A stretch of 64,000 bases of DNA from Dioscorea cayenensis subsp. rotundata (GCF_009730915.1 NC_052472.1:682001-746000); one strand, 5' to 3'; positions 11,189-25,014 are shown, numbered from the stretch's first letter. A program made the numbers and translations. The notes: generated from the letters alone by a model not told the origin.

Positions 11189-14058
11189 CTACAAGGGTTT
11201 AGATGAAAGCCATCTCTTAATCATGGTCAGACTCTCCCTCAGGTTTTCCTCTTGAATTGTGTGACCACCTCCCTGCAGAAATAAATACATACAACCTCTG
11301 GATTAGCATTTTTCTTTTATTTTTATTTTTTGCTTAAAAGTTCTAATGGATGATATTTTCTTGTAGCTTCCATACCTTTATAGTAGCGAATGTAAGATTG
11401 TTGTCATATGCTCTTGTGTATCTGAAATTTTAATCCAAATAACAACATCAGTCTACAAATGTAGAAAGCATACACATCATCAAAAAACTATTATTGCCTT
11501 TATTAATTCTAATCAAACTCACCCTGCAATTTGCCCGCTAGAGAACCAAGATCTCCAGTCATCAACAATGGAGTAGTTCAGAGATCTTATCCATGTCTGG
11601 GTTCCTATATGTGGTATCACTAGATCATGATCCCCACTTTTATTAATCAGACAACATGGTGTTAGTAATTAACTGCAGTATGAAGATTCATCGAAGAGAA
11701 ACATGGTTTTGCCAGTAAGTCTAATTTCACCTGTAAACAAGAGCTCGATAGCGTCGGCTTGTGAGCTTGTGATGGTATTTTACACTGCTTGGAATATCAT
11801 AGGCATACTGCAAATCATGATTACATCTGATCCATTCCTGGACAGTTCCCTACATTGTATGAATGACAATTAAGCAACATGTTATCAAAAATGATACACA
11901 TATCAGACTATCTCTAATTAATATACCTTCTGGACGTGGAGAGCATCTCTCACATCATCATTGTTTGCCCAAATGTAGCCTAAATAATAAGACTGTGATG
12001 AAAATTATGATTCGTTAGTGCTAACACTGAGGCGGTATATGCTCTTATATAATGAACTTATTCTCTCAAAACATGAAGGTTGACAAGAAGCATAAAACTC
12101 ACTCTGCAGTTGAGAGCAGGAACATCTGGTGGCATGATAAACTTTCCGTGCTCATCGTTGAGAAATCGCCTTTCTTTGCTTAAGTTCTTTGGTTTTGGTG
12201 ATGCTCGCATGCACTTTGGCTCCAAAATGTGCTTTATATTAATTTCATCAAAATACTGCATGCTCAAGAGATCACAGTTTCAAGTTCTCATATCAGACCA
12301 TATGCAACGCATGCAACTGAATTGCTAATTGTCACCTTTTTCACAACTTGAAGCTTCTCAGCACACACAGCATTGGTAGGATTTTCATAATCCTCTCCTT
12401 CACAAGAAATAGTTGTGGACTGAGAAAAGAGAAAGGTTTCTTACTTTCACTATAATTAGTTCGACCAAAGATAAAATCTTCATTAGAACATATATTAATG
12501 TACTATTGACAATTGAAAATACAAAAAAAAAGTTAATTGGCACAAAACTTTATGAATTTCTTACACTTTGTAATAGATTTAATGTTGGAAGAGAAGTGCA
12601 TCACCTTGTAAATCTCATCAGAAATGATCCCCATATTATGAGCATATGGAACCCGAGCATTTATATCGATTGCTTCCCCGGTAAATGGGTTGCCAATCAA
12701 ATATCCCTAACAGATTAATTAACACCTTTACAATGAGTTTAGTCCTTCATAACAATACTCTTTTTAGCCTCAGTTGATCATGATCAGCATTCATTACCTT
12801 TAGATTCAGAGGAGGTGGAGCACCAGATTCAATACCTGCATATCAAGCATCACAATTTTGATGGAACAAACAGGACAGGCATCAGACAGAAAGATTGGTG
12901 TGGTGAGCTACTACTATTTATCTAGATTTACAACAAAGTTTAAATGAAAAATAACAATGTAGAACTACTAAAAGACACTTGAGATTTAAGTTGGTTCTTC
13001 AGTCTTTAGTTGGCCTACATTAGATAGGAGGAAGACTGGTTTTGTTAGAGACTGCTATTCATCTGGATCATGCATTAACTAGAAAAACCAGGTGATCAGC
13101 GTTAAGTTACCTTGTGATATTAAGTCAGTGATGATTGGAACAACTTTGCCAGCATATGAATCTCCAGCAATATACAGAGGATTGGGGAGGAACTGTGGGT
13201 GGTCAATCAGCCACTGATATCACAACACAAGTGTGATTTTCACTACTTAATTATCATTTAGAGCTTTGAAACAAATGCATAAGAACATGATGAGCATCAA
13301 GTAATTAATTGAATACCTTTCTCAGAAACTTGTGAACTCTCAAGGATGAAGTGACATCACCATCAACGTATGTCTCTGGATTATTTGAGAATGAGAATCC
13401 AGATCCAACAGGAGAATCTAAGAAGATCATATTTGAGATCTGAAAAAAAAATATCAAGAAAATTTTTTTTTAAGTTGTTCAATGAAAGGGAAATCTGAAA
13501 ATAAATGGTGAACATAATCACCTTAGTCCAAGAGGAAGGATGATACTTAAGTGTTGGCAAGCTACCATTATACTTCACCCTCCTGAACTTCAGAGGACCT
13601 GACAATGTTCATCAAGCACATCAAAAGAGGAATTTTTTTTTTCTTTTGTTTCCCTTGCAACTTCAACAGCAAATAGAAAGAAAATAAATAAATAAATAAA
13701 TAAATTACCAACTTCAAAGAAGAGGCCACAGAAAGAAGAGCAACCAGGGCCACCAGTAAGCCAAAGAATAAGAGGGTCCTCAACTGGATTTCCCTCAGAC
13801 TCTATGAAGTAATAAAAGAGTTGCACTTCATCCACACCAACATATCTACAAAAAAGCAACCAATATTCAGATATTAAAATCATCAAGTTTTTCATGGAAT
13901 TCAGTAATTAGAACTTCATGAGCTCACCCAGTGTCAAGGTGGAAGGGAAGTGGACCATGAAAACCAGGAAGATGAGTAACAATGGAAGCAGAGATGAACA
14001 GTGGCCATAGGAGCAGTAGCAGCTCACACAGTGGCTGGAGACGAAGACAAGAAGCCAT
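11189..14058 (-). CDS. serine carboxypeptidase-like protein, copy 2
   Basis: Fourteen exons, from the start: 13928-14058, 13709-13845, 13522-13598, 13317-13439, 13111-13213, 12798-12835, 12605-12706, 12336-12419, 12103-12255, 11927-11992, 11731-11849, 11523-11636, 11376-11421, 11189-11272; the product is 458 aa. Exons 3-8 and 11-14 have exactly the lengths of copy 1 (77, 123, 103, 38, 102, 84; 119, 114, 46, 84). A signal peptide (Leu-rich) is followed by [10 protein letters not shown]. The triad is Ser175 in GDSYAG, Asp in SGDHDLV and His435 in GGGHT. After the His it reads IQEE where copy 1 has APEY, the usual family sequence. Exon 10 uses the acceptor CACAG at 11993, giving [12 protein letters not shown], the family pattern. 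Its stop is only 184 bp from that of copy 1, so 3' UTRs may overlap. A duplicated 52-bp motif sits just upstream of the start. Confidence 0.92.
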
Positions 14059-14100
14059 GGCGGTGGAGAATGGCATCAATGGTTCCCTCTAGAGGAATAA

Positions 14101-14204
14101 TCCATTGCTTGCTCCAATGCACACCTATATTTGAGCGTGCATGCGATAATAATCCATTGCTTGCTCCAATGCACACCTATATTTGAGCGTGCATGCGATA
14201 ATAA
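14101..14204. repeat. perfect 52-bp tandem duplication upstream of SCPL copy 2
   Basis: Two identical 52-bp units (14101-14152 and 14153-14204), starting 43 bp upstream of the minus-strand ATG, so in its 5' UTR or proximal promoter. Each unit contains GTGCATGCG, which includes the RY core TGCATG; a third TGCATG lies at about 14212. RY motifs are the binding site of B3 factors such as FUS3 and LEC2 in seed genes. That they act here is inference. Confidence 0.9.
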
Positions 14205-14317
14205 TCGGTTGTGCATGTGAGAATAATTATTACCCCACAGAGTTAGGTGGGTTAATTATTATTCCATCAACATGGGTGTCCTTGCCATAGAACCCTTTGG
14301 ACTTCCAACAGTATCTT

Positions 14318-15660
14318 TTTCGCAAATGACTTGATTACAGCCCTTCCAAAAGATCATCCTACTTTGTCTGAGGGTGATAGAGGCGATCTTGTTAGACCTC
14401 TTACTTATGCTGAGCTGCTAGCTACAATCTGGAGTATGCCCAAAAGAAAAAGTCCTGGATGGTTTAAATGTGAATTTTTTTACTTGTACTATATATTGGG
14501 ATCTTATTTAGGAACTCCTTTTTCAAGCTATTTCCTATTTTTTTTTTTTAAAAAAAAAAGCTAAGCTGCCTAATTCTTGGGGAAAACCTACATTGCTCTC
14601 ATTTCGAAGAAGGATAATCCAAGCAAGTAGAGAATTTTCGCCCTATTTCTCTTTGCAATTGTGGCTTATAAAATTCTTTCAAAGCTACTTGCTAATCGTC
14701 TCAAGCAAGTTGTGCATAAACTTATTGGTTGTGAGCAGAATGTCTTTATTTCTGGGAGATCCACTTTTGATAGTATCATTGCCACACAGGAGATTGTTCA
14801 CTTGATGGAAATTTGATACCAAAGATTCCCTTAGGATGCTCATTAAAATCGATATAGCTAAGGCTTATGATATGATTAAATGGAAGGCTGTCCTTGCCAC
14901 CCTCCATATCATGCAATTTCCGCAAGTTTGGATTGATAGGATTATGGCCTATATTTCCAGTCCCAGCTTCTCCTTTTTGATTAATGGCAAACCATCTGAT
15001 TGGATTTCTGGTAGTAGAGGTCTCCGTCAACGAGACCCCACCTCCCCTTATCTATTTTTGATTGTGGCTCAAAACTTATCTACAGTTCTCAATTTTGCCC
15101 TTGCCCAAAATTGGATTCCTGGTTTTGATGTCAGACTTTATAAAAACTTCAACTACCTTATGTTTGCTGACGATCTCATTCTGATAACTAGGGTGTCCTG
15201 TAAAGTTGCTCGAGCTTGTAAACTTGGCATTTCTATCTATAGAAATCTTATTGGCCAACTTCCGAAAGTTAACAGGTCAACTATTCATTTTCCTAGTTGG
15301 TTTAATAGGAGGATGTGTAAGTCTATCTCTAATATTTTAGGTATTAGAGTAGGTTCTTACCATTTTAAATACCTCAGTTGCTTGATTTCTCCTAAAAAGC
15401 TGAATATTAGCCATCACCAGCAATTGGTTTTGCGTACTCAATCTTGTATCCAAGCCTAGGACTTGAATGCCCTTTCCATTGCTGGTCGTACCACCCTCAT
15501 CAATAGTGCCTAAATGGCAATCCCTAACTATCTTTTGTCCTGCTTAGCTATCCCGGATGCAATCCTTGATTTGATCTCCAACCTTGCTAGGAGGTTTCTT
15601 TGGAGTGGAGGTAATACTCACAGAGGCTTCCATGCCCTGGGTTGAATCACCATTCGCAAA
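14318..15660 (+). pseudogene. decayed LINE reverse transcriptase fragment
   Basis: The plus strand carries pieces of a LINE ORF2. KRKSPG, matching GKSPGPDG, comes first at about 14440. A good stretch at 14836-15459 has KIDIAKAYD, GLRQRDPTSPYLF and FADDLILIT. A further piece to about 15650 has NYLLSCLAIPD and RRFLWSGG. Stops and frameshifts separate the pieces, and the endonuclease half is absent. The sequence is related to the RT of the LINE at 3272-8225 (compare WIPGFD and FIPGFD before the FADD box) but clearly a different, older copy. It lies upstream of SCPL copy 2 in divergent orientation. Confidence 0.85.
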
Positions 15661-16027
15661 AATTAAAAATATAAGGACCTTCTAGGGACAAATCATATTA
15701 GAGGAACCAAAAAGGCAGATTGACTATATTAGAAGGACTAAATAGGATATTCTACCTAAATTAGAAAGGTATTTGTCAAAATAATACTCTTATTTTATTA
15801 GATCAATTGATTAAATAAATATAACTGACTGACCCTTGTTAAATTTTTGTCAGACAGATAGACAATTAAATATTTTGGATCATGACAAATATATCAATAT
15901 GAATCAATTTATTTATTTTAACACATTATTTAATTAAAAAAAATGTTCTAGAAATTCGTAATAAATTTTAAAAAACTCTAAATCCCTGGTATTTTCTAAA
16001 CAGAAAAAAATCTGTAGATTTTTTTTT

Positions 16028-17473
16028 TATTGAAAAGTGGATAAAATACGAATATATTAAGGTAGAAATCGAAATAGTTACAAAATAGTGAACTTAGTCA
16101 CCATTAATGATTAAAAAAACCGCCGCAAAGCAGGAAAATCAAAATAAAAGGTGCCAAAGACAGGGTTGAGCTCAATTTATTGGGCCCATGGGTAAGTTTA
16201 TGGGCGCACCTGAAATTAGAGAGTGTTAAGTAAATCAAGACTTTACTTAATGGTAAAGACAAAAGGCCTCTAGCTTGTTTCTCTTTTAAGTCTATAGCCA
16301 TAAATATCCAGAAAAGGAACATGTGGTCAATGTTGATGAAAATAAAGAGAGACATTTGTTGAAGATGCAATTGTTTTGCTCCAACTAAATGTTCGAGAAG
16401 ATAGCCCTAATAAGAATTCTAACAAATTTCGTCATATGAGAGTTTATGGAAGTCCTTCAAAATGATCAGGCAATGACTATAGAAGCAGGACACTTAGGAT
16501 GCCCAAACATATGGCCAAAATGGTTCTATATCTGGAGGGGTAAGAGCATTTCAGGGATAATCGATTACCAATTTCTTTAACAATACTACAAAACACACTA
16601 GTTGTGGTAGGTAAACCATTGCCACCACACCTAGCAAGGTTGTCCAAGGTTATGATTGTATTGTCCTAAACTAGCTACTCAAAGATACTATCCGAGAATA
16701 GGGAGCCTTCCAAAGAATTGACCCAAGAGGACATCTAAGACTACCTTCATTGAAGAAACGGTAAAAGGATATAACGGAAAAGGTCACATTGCTTTCAGGG
16801 CCCATATTTTCGAGTAACCTATACTAGAAGAGAGGTTTGGGACTGACGTAATGAGCTTAACAAGGTTAGAGGAAAGGATCATATGAAAAAGGGGAAATAA
16901 GAGAGAGGAAGCCAAGCAAAAACTCATAGACAGAAGGAGATGGCTACAAACTATCAATGTAAAGTGTAGGTCAGATATCTTGAAGGGCCTTACCATTAAT
17001 CCAATAGTAATTCCAAAAGGAGATGGAGACCTTATCTATATGTGAGGGAAGAGGCAGAAGGAAGAGAGGAGGGAAAAAATTGATGGGAATGGCAAGGACG
17101 GAGTCTTCGAAAATAATTGAAATTAATGATGTAGTATAACCACTATTGTAGGTTGGAACATATCTTCCCCTACCATTTTCTTAAAAAGGCATTGTAAAAA
17201 TCCTAAATGTTGAGGATTACGCCAGCCTCCTTAGCTATGTGATTTATAAATTCAGTTTCAAGCAACGAGATGAAACTCTTTTAGAACATAGGTCAGGTTT
17301 TCTTTAAATGAACTCCCTACAAATTCTGTTGATTGCCTAGATAACCCAATTGGGCAATTTGAAGATTATCATCTAGTAAGTGGGTATTGACGGCTGCACT
17401 GAGTTCAGGATGACAAGTGTACCTCGAAGGTAAAGGTAGAGGATCAACTAGAATGGCAAGATAAGCTTCATCT
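16028..17473 (-). mobile_element. possible 3' part of another LINE, cut by the gap
   Basis: The region starts with a T run at about 16020-16029 followed by TTATTGAAAAGTGG, much as the LINE 3' end at 3272 does. From there to the N run the composition is higher in G+C than the flanks. The minus strand shows short frames with residues such as IGYSKIW, in the style of the zf-RVT tail of plant LINEs. No catalytic motif is present, and the 5' part would lie in the gap. The assignment is an inference. Confidence 0.4.
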
Positions 17474-18473
17474 NNNNNNNNNNNNNNNNNNNNNNNNNNN
17501 NNNNNNNNNNNNNNNNNNNNNNNNNNNNNNNNNNNNNNNNNNNNNNNNNNNNNNNNNNNNNNNNNNNNNNNNNNNNNNNNNNNNNNNNNNNNNNNNNNNN
17601 NNNNNNNNNNNNNNNNNNNNNNNNNNNNNNNNNNNNNNNNNNNNNNNNNNNNNNNNNNNNNNNNNNNNNNNNNNNNNNNNNNNNNNNNNNNNNNNNNNNN
17701 NNNNNNNNNNNNNNNNNNNNNNNNNNNNNNNNNNNNNNNNNNNNNNNNNNNNNNNNNNNNNNNNNNNNNNNNNNNNNNNNNNNNNNNNNNNNNNNNNNNN
17801 NNNNNNNNNNNNNNNNNNNNNNNNNNNNNNNNNNNNNNNNNNNNNNNNNNNNNNNNNNNNNNNNNNNNNNNNNNNNNNNNNNNNNNNNNNNNNNNNNNNN
17901 NNNNNNNNNNNNNNNNNNNNNNNNNNNNNNNNNNNNNNNNNNNNNNNNNNNNNNNNNNNNNNNNNNNNNNNNNNNNNNNNNNNNNNNNNNNNNNNNNNNN
18001 NNNNNNNNNNNNNNNNNNNNNNNNNNNNNNNNNNNNNNNNNNNNNNNNNNNNNNNNNNNNNNNNNNNNNNNNNNNNNNNNNNNNNNNNNNNNNNNNNNNN
18101 NNNNNNNNNNNNNNNNNNNNNNNNNNNNNNNNNNNNNNNNNNNNNNNNNNNNNNNNNNNNNNNNNNNNNNNNNNNNNNNNNNNNNNNNNNNNNNNNNNNN
18201 NNNNNNNNNNNNNNNNNNNNNNNNNNNNNNNNNNNNNNNNNNNNNNNNNNNNNNNNNNNNNNNNNNNNNNNNNNNNNNNNNNNNNNNNNNNNNNNNNNNN
18301 NNNNNNNNNNNNNNNNNNNNNNNNNNNNNNNNNNNNNNNNNNNNNNNNNNNNNNNNNNNNNNNNNNNNNNNNNNNNNNNNNNNNNNNNNNNNNNNNNNNN
18401 NNNNNNNNNNNNNNNNNNNNNNNNNNNNNNNNNNNNNNNNNNNNNNNNNNNNNNNNNNNNNNNNNNNNNNNNN
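17474..18473. other. assembly gap, 1,000 Ns
   Basis: Exactly 1,000 N characters. A round number is the usual mark of a scaffolding join of unknown true size, so distances across it should not be trusted. Confidence 0.99.
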
Positions 18474-19336
18474 CTTTAGATAATTATTATTTTTATTAAA
18501 ATGAATAAATCATAATTTATTCATAGCTTAAAAATTATTAGTTAATGTAATAATTTTTGGAAAAACATCACCTAATTAATAAGAGAAATAAATATATTTA
18601 AATAATCGGTTTTATAAAAATATCAAATATGATATGATTGGTGGGAAAGTTTGGCTTGGTATTCGCAATCAAGTTACCCTAAAACAATATCTTTCAAACA
18701 TTGTCCTTGCCTTCGCAATTATTTACTTATTTTGTTTTTAGATTTATAGTTAATTAACCCAAATTCAACATATGAGAGACATTCGTCAAATGAATACTAA
18801 AATAATGGTATGTGTACTATCAGTCCTTTCAAACAACATTCCCAAAAAATTAATTAATTAAATATGTAATATTAATTAAAATTATAGTTAACCTTTTAAA
18901 GCCCAATTATGTAATTAAAAATTGGTACTTTATAAATCATCAAAAGGGCCAGTGTGCTCCATTTCTTTCTATGGTACTAATTAACGCAACTTCGTTAATT
19001 ACCATGATTAAATAAACATGGTACAGAGTTAAATAAGGGAATACAACAGGAAAGTCAGTAGAAATGGAGAAATTTCTTATTTTAATATATAACTTAAATG
19101 CCATAATATTTTGTTTTAACTTTGCTGAGTTAAGTGATGGTTTCAAGTTATTATTATTAATTATTAGAGGTTACCTGGGTTGGGCTTGAAATATTTTTGA
19201 GCCTTATATATGGGCCCTCAAAATTTGAATACAAAAATTGGTCCACATCCTTGTAGCCTAATAGCAACATTTCATTATTATTCATACACATATTGCATGC
19301 GTGATTTATAATTAATTGACAACTTCATTTCAGAAG

Positions 19337-19337
19337 A

Positions 19338-19370
<33 letters not shown>

Positions 19371-19410
19371 TATTATTATTATTATTATTAATATTATTAA
19401 TATTATTAAA
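19337..19410. repeat. (AAT)n running into (ATT)n, self-complementary
   Basis: About ten AAT units are followed directly by ATT units and then AATATT variants. The two halves are reverse complements, so the tract can fold into a long A/T hairpin. Confidence 0.9.
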
Positions 19411-20481
19411 AATAAAATTCAAATATAAATTATAATACTTTTAGAATATAAAAGCGAGCAAATAAAATAACAAATACATAATATTTTTAATATATTTAAC
19501 TGAACTAAAAATATATTCAAAAATATAAAAAAATATTTTTTTAATAAATGCGGACAAACTACATCGTCCGTGGTGGAGCTAGAAAATTTATAAAGTAAGG
19601 TCAATATACAAGTATAATATTATCATTTATAACGTAATAAACTCATACATACATACATATATACAAAAATTATAATTATAATTTAAAAAATGAAAAATCA
19701 ATTAAAATCCACTAAATCCATGAAATTTCATTAAATAATTTATATTTTTTTAAAAAATCTGAAAACGACTGAAACTTAAAATTAATTTTAACACTTAATT
19801 ATATTTTTTTTTTAGTGTAGCTTGCAAATGCAAAGGGAAAACCTTTTTGCCATTGTAGGATTTTAATTTTTAAATAAAAAGTGAGTGAGACACTGATGGT
19901 CCTATTCATAAAATTTAAAAATAAAAATAAAAAAATAAAAAAAGTACAAAATATTGAAAATCAAATAAATGTAGTTTCAATTTTAGGTTTTTTAAAGTTG
20001 TTAAAAAGACAAAAAAACAAAAAGTCGAAAAATATGAGACCTAAAATATAAATCCTTTAAAATCTTTATTATAATTTATATAATGACCCCTCACTTACAC
20101 TTTCTAGAAAATTTTTTAATATTATTATATTGACCTACCTTTTTTTTAATTGGTAAAATTAAATTAATGACAGCATTCATAAAGTTATAATTATTAGCAG
20201 ATGATATTTTTAAAAGTTTGGTAGAAGGGATCAATTGACTTGGCCAAGCTTATGTTGCTCCGCCCATACTATCATCAAACTCTTAATTTTGAGTTGATTG
20301 AAAAATAAAATACAACTCTCTTATGATTAAAATAATAAAACTAAAAGATTTTACGTGATATATACTACAGTGTGAGCAAATCTTCTTGAGATAATAACTT
20401 CGCCCAGATTCTGACATGACTCTTGTAAGAAAAAGATCTGAAATTCAAACTAACGTATATGGTTGAGTCATATACAATACA

Positions 20482-20518
<37 letters not shown>

Positions 20519-23500
20519 GTGATAGAGTAAATGAAACACTGTTAGTCATTGCTGGGGCGGTTCAATGTGTGCATATGTTTGCACTCCCACCATTGCAGCA
20601 AAGTTTGCTAAAATCTAGACCGAAACGTCATGTACATGACACATGATATGATAACGTTCTCAAAGACAAAATGATGGAGTACTACAATCTACAAGTCACT
20701 GTATGACATGATTTCTCACTTTAGAAAAATTATAGACAGCCTCCATCCAATCCAAATCAAATCAAATCCAAACCTTTGCTTTCCTTCATTCACTCCAAGC
20801 TCTCCTTAAAACTAGATAAAGTGCAACTCAATTGAGTGTATGTCCTTTCATTTCCCTGTCCCTCAACACAAGGGAACCCATGAATCATGGATTACTAGTA
20901 CTAGTGCCCCTTTTCAATAAGGATGAGATCTCATTAATAATAATAATACCTCATCTAATTAATATATACTCTATTATTAAATTCTTATTATTATACCATG
21001 TTGGTCTATATATATATATATATTATATATACACACCATTTGGCATTTGGTGATGCAGATTGATCTTATTCACACGCAAAGATAGATGTTTAGTTGTGAT
21101 TCTAAGTTATCCCATCATCAAATTAAGTGTTTACAGTTAAATTTCTCCATCAAAACAAAAGTTCATCCTTAATTAATTAACTCATTCTTATTATCAGTCT
21201 AATTATTTAATTAATTAATTAATTCAACACACACGCTCTGCAAAACCGTCCATCTTTATAAAAAGCAAAAATGAGTGATATAATAATAACAAGATGGAAA
21301 AGAAAAAAGTACTGATAAACCCAAAGTTGAGTTAATCCAATGATTAAGATATTTTGTCCCTGTGCAAGAGTCACATATTCAAATTTCACTTACTATGAAG
21401 GTTCCATTTGCACAGGTTATAAGAGTCTTTCAGTACATAAGATATCAAAAAACGCATATCAATATGAGCAATCTCTGAATATTCTGTCATGTTTGATGCA
21501 TGGTCAATTAATCAATTTTTAATTGTATACAACTTCTGACTATTATGTTTATCATATTTATAAAAAAAAAATTACCGGTAAGAGTTATCCGTGTCATTAT
21601 AACCTCTATGTATATGTATATATGTGTTTATAATCATAGAGGGTAGATTTTTTTTTTTTTAATGATAAGTTTATTCATGGTAGGTGATATTCATAAAGTC
21701 ACAAAATGAATGCGGGTTTGTCAATTGGCCTAAACTTTATTCAATGTCAAACTTTGTATTTTTTGGTTTTTTTTCTAGAAGTGTATCAAATCATGTGTGA
21801 ATTTGTAAGCCATCAAGGAACATCAAACATCTTATTGATGCCACTTAATTATATGTGGCTCCACTAGCTAATAATACTCCATTAGTCAAAATATGACGTA
21901 ATTTTTCTCAAAAATTAAACTTTAGTGATGAAAATTAATTACATTGATAATAAATTTGAAACTTGTGTTGGAATGATATCATCATTCATGTCATTTGCTT
22001 TTATTGTTTGATCACAATAAATTATATTATATAAGGATATATATTATATATTAATGTTTAGAATAATCAACAAATCAAATGGATTTATTAATATAATAAT
22101 GGAAGGATGAAATGTCTTGATCAAAGCATATAAAGTGTCCCTTTCTCCTTGGAAATTAATTAAACCAATAAAACCTCTCAATTAACTTCAAATTAATTAA
22201 GTAACTAAAATGAGATCCGCACGAGAGTTTTAATATTAATATATATAATAATTTTTATGATCATGAGATGATGAATCTGAAGATTATATTTAGTAAGGAC
22301 AGGATCAGGATGAGGTGATTAATTAACATTGATTGTTTCTATTCTATTCAAGATGGTGAGAGATTTATGGATGCTCCATGAGGGAATATGCATCTCATTT
22401 TTTTCATTAATATTAATTAAACTGAATGTATTTTAAAAATATATATTTCTTTAACTTGTAGTAATAATAATAAGTATCAAAATAATTAAAATTTAGTAGT
22501 TGCTAATATGGGAATAACTATGAATCACTATTAATCAAATATGATGTAAAATAATTAGTATATAAAATATTTTTTTTTTATAATCTAGAATGTATTAAGG
22601 AATCATTAGAATGTATTAAAGAATCATTAAGTAAACACAAAATTAAAAAAAAAAAGTATATCATTCGGTCAATGTAATACATATTACACTGAAAATTTTC
22701 AAAGAAATAGAAAAAAAGCTCTTAAAATTTTGACAATTAAACGACTTAAATTAACTAAGACTCAAAATTACATTTGAATACGAAAGCCGAAAAGTTATAA
22801 TAAGAAAATTCACAATAGTAGTAATAAATGATAATTATATGTGAAGCAATTGAATTGTTAAAAGGCATTAAACATAATTATTCAAAGTAAGTGTGCTTAA
22901 TTATAAATTAATAATCAAGACATGTTGTCAAGCAAGTTGGATTAAAGCAAGTTGGATTAAATAAGTACAAATTAGTGAATTAAATACGATAACTTAATCG
23001 TATTTATATAATTTAATAAATATATCAAATGCGTCATACATACCGGGAGTCACTATATTATATTAATAAGTCCTATATATTTTGTTAATACTATAATTTT
23101 TTGGGAAAAATTTTCAATTAAAAAGATTGGTGCGGGCCCTACAACTTCCGTAATAAGGCAGCCAATGAGTGGGCCCAAATATAATATGTGGACCCCACTT
23201 GACCTTTTGGCCTTTTCTTCTGCATCTACGAAGGCATCTTCTACTTTTCCTCCTTCAAAGATTAAAGCATATGCTTTTCATTCTTTTTTAAAAAATAAAT
23301 TTAAATAAAATTTAAATTAACTAAATGGGGAGAACCAATCCGCCTTTTGGTCTATTTGCACAAAATCCCTTGCGGAATATATTTGTTTAAAAACCCAAAA
23401 TTACACCTAAAAATCCACGTAAACTAAGAGTATAAATAAATATTTATTGAATTTGATCAAGTAAAAATATTCTAAAGTTACAAACTCATTTATTACAACT

Positions 23501-24964
23501 TCGAAATTTTACACTTTAGAATTTATTATATTGCGTATTGTATTTGTATGTGATATTTAGATTTGTTGAGAAAATACCTACCGGTCCCTGGAAGTTTGCA
23601 ACTTTTCCAGTCAGCCTTTCTAATATTTTTTTTTTCATACTTTTGATTCTCATATTTTAGAATTTTTTAATTTTTATCATCATATTGATATTAATAGTAC
23701 CAACAATACTTTTACATTATGCCAGTGACAAAGACTAGGACCAATTTGATAATTTTTTATGAATTTCAATTTAAAAGTAAATGATTTGAAAAGAAGAGAC
23801 AATTTCGAAATATAAAATATTTGATAATTTTTTTATGCAATTGAAAAAAATTAAAGAGACACCATGTTATTTTTTTTAATTATATATGATTCACAAGACT
23901 AATTGTGCTCCACAAGTTAAAATTTATTATTGTTGATGATAAGTCATTAGAAAATTTATTAAGAGTGGTCGTCTTTTACTTAATTGTAATTAATTATTAA
24001 TTTGTGGATTATGTCATACTTTGAGATGATAATGCCACTAATTTATTATGATTTATTTATTTATTAAGAAAAATGAGCTTATCACTACATCATAAATTCG
24101 TCAGGTTAAAGTTATTGGTTCAACGATCATGGATGTTTTTTTTTATTAGAATAATTTTGATGAAATCTGGACCTCAAATATAAAGAGAAATATCCATACT
24201 ATTTCTTGTTAAAAAAATTAATATATATATATATATATAACATCAAGTATGAAATTAAGAATTTTCTTTTGTATTTATCTCAAAACTTTTTATATTAATT
24301 AACTAGTGAGACACGAAAGATGCAAAAAAATGTTGTGGCCTTACGGAATATATATATATATATATACATATATTAGGATTATAACACTTGGTAGTATGAT
24401 ATACTATACTAAGCCCATTTGAATGGATATTTTTAGGGTCCTGCCTTTAATATACATCAAATTAGACTTCAATCAATTATTAGTTTGAAAATTCTCCTTT
24501 AAGTTAGTTATGCAATTAATTTTTATGGACTTGTTAATAAAAGTGGGGTACTCAGAACATCATACAAGAACCAGCCTAAATTTAAGAAATTAATTTGATG
24601 TTCTCCCTAATTAATTTTCACAATGTCATTTATTCTTAATTGTCAGTATAAAATTAATCTTTACCATTTGAAAAAAAAAAAACGCTATAACTTCTGTAAA
24701 TCGATTTCAATTATTATTTTTATTAATAATTTATAATTTTATTTTAATTTGAGCTATATTTTTGGCCATTCTAACTTTAACAATGAATAATGATAATAAT
24801 AATAACAATAATGTTGAGTGAAAAATGGAGAAAGAGGAGGTGGTTAGGCAGTCATCTATTTTCACATATTCTTTTTAAGGGGTTCCATGTATCAAATGAG
24901 ATATAACCTGAAAAACGAAAGATTGATAGACAAGGATGTATACATCACCTCAATGTCTTCGGAT

Positions 24965-25014
24965 AACTTTTCTTGCAAATTTATCTATTAACTTTTCTTG
25001 CAAATTTATCTATT
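24965..25014. repeat. 25-bp perfect tandem duplication
   Basis: The unit that begins AACTTTTCTTGC and ends TATCTATT occurs twice with a period of 25. No function is apparent. Confidence 0.85.

Noticed and set aside
11979-11981. TTTAG acceptor for exon 10 of SCPL copy 2
   Set aside because: It puts the sequence out of frame. The CACAG acceptor at 11993 gives [12 protein letters not shown] and an in-frame product.
21330-21530. Possible tRNA-derived SINE
   Set aside because: Weak box A and box B-like strings only, no poly(A)/T tail or target duplication that I could confirm.
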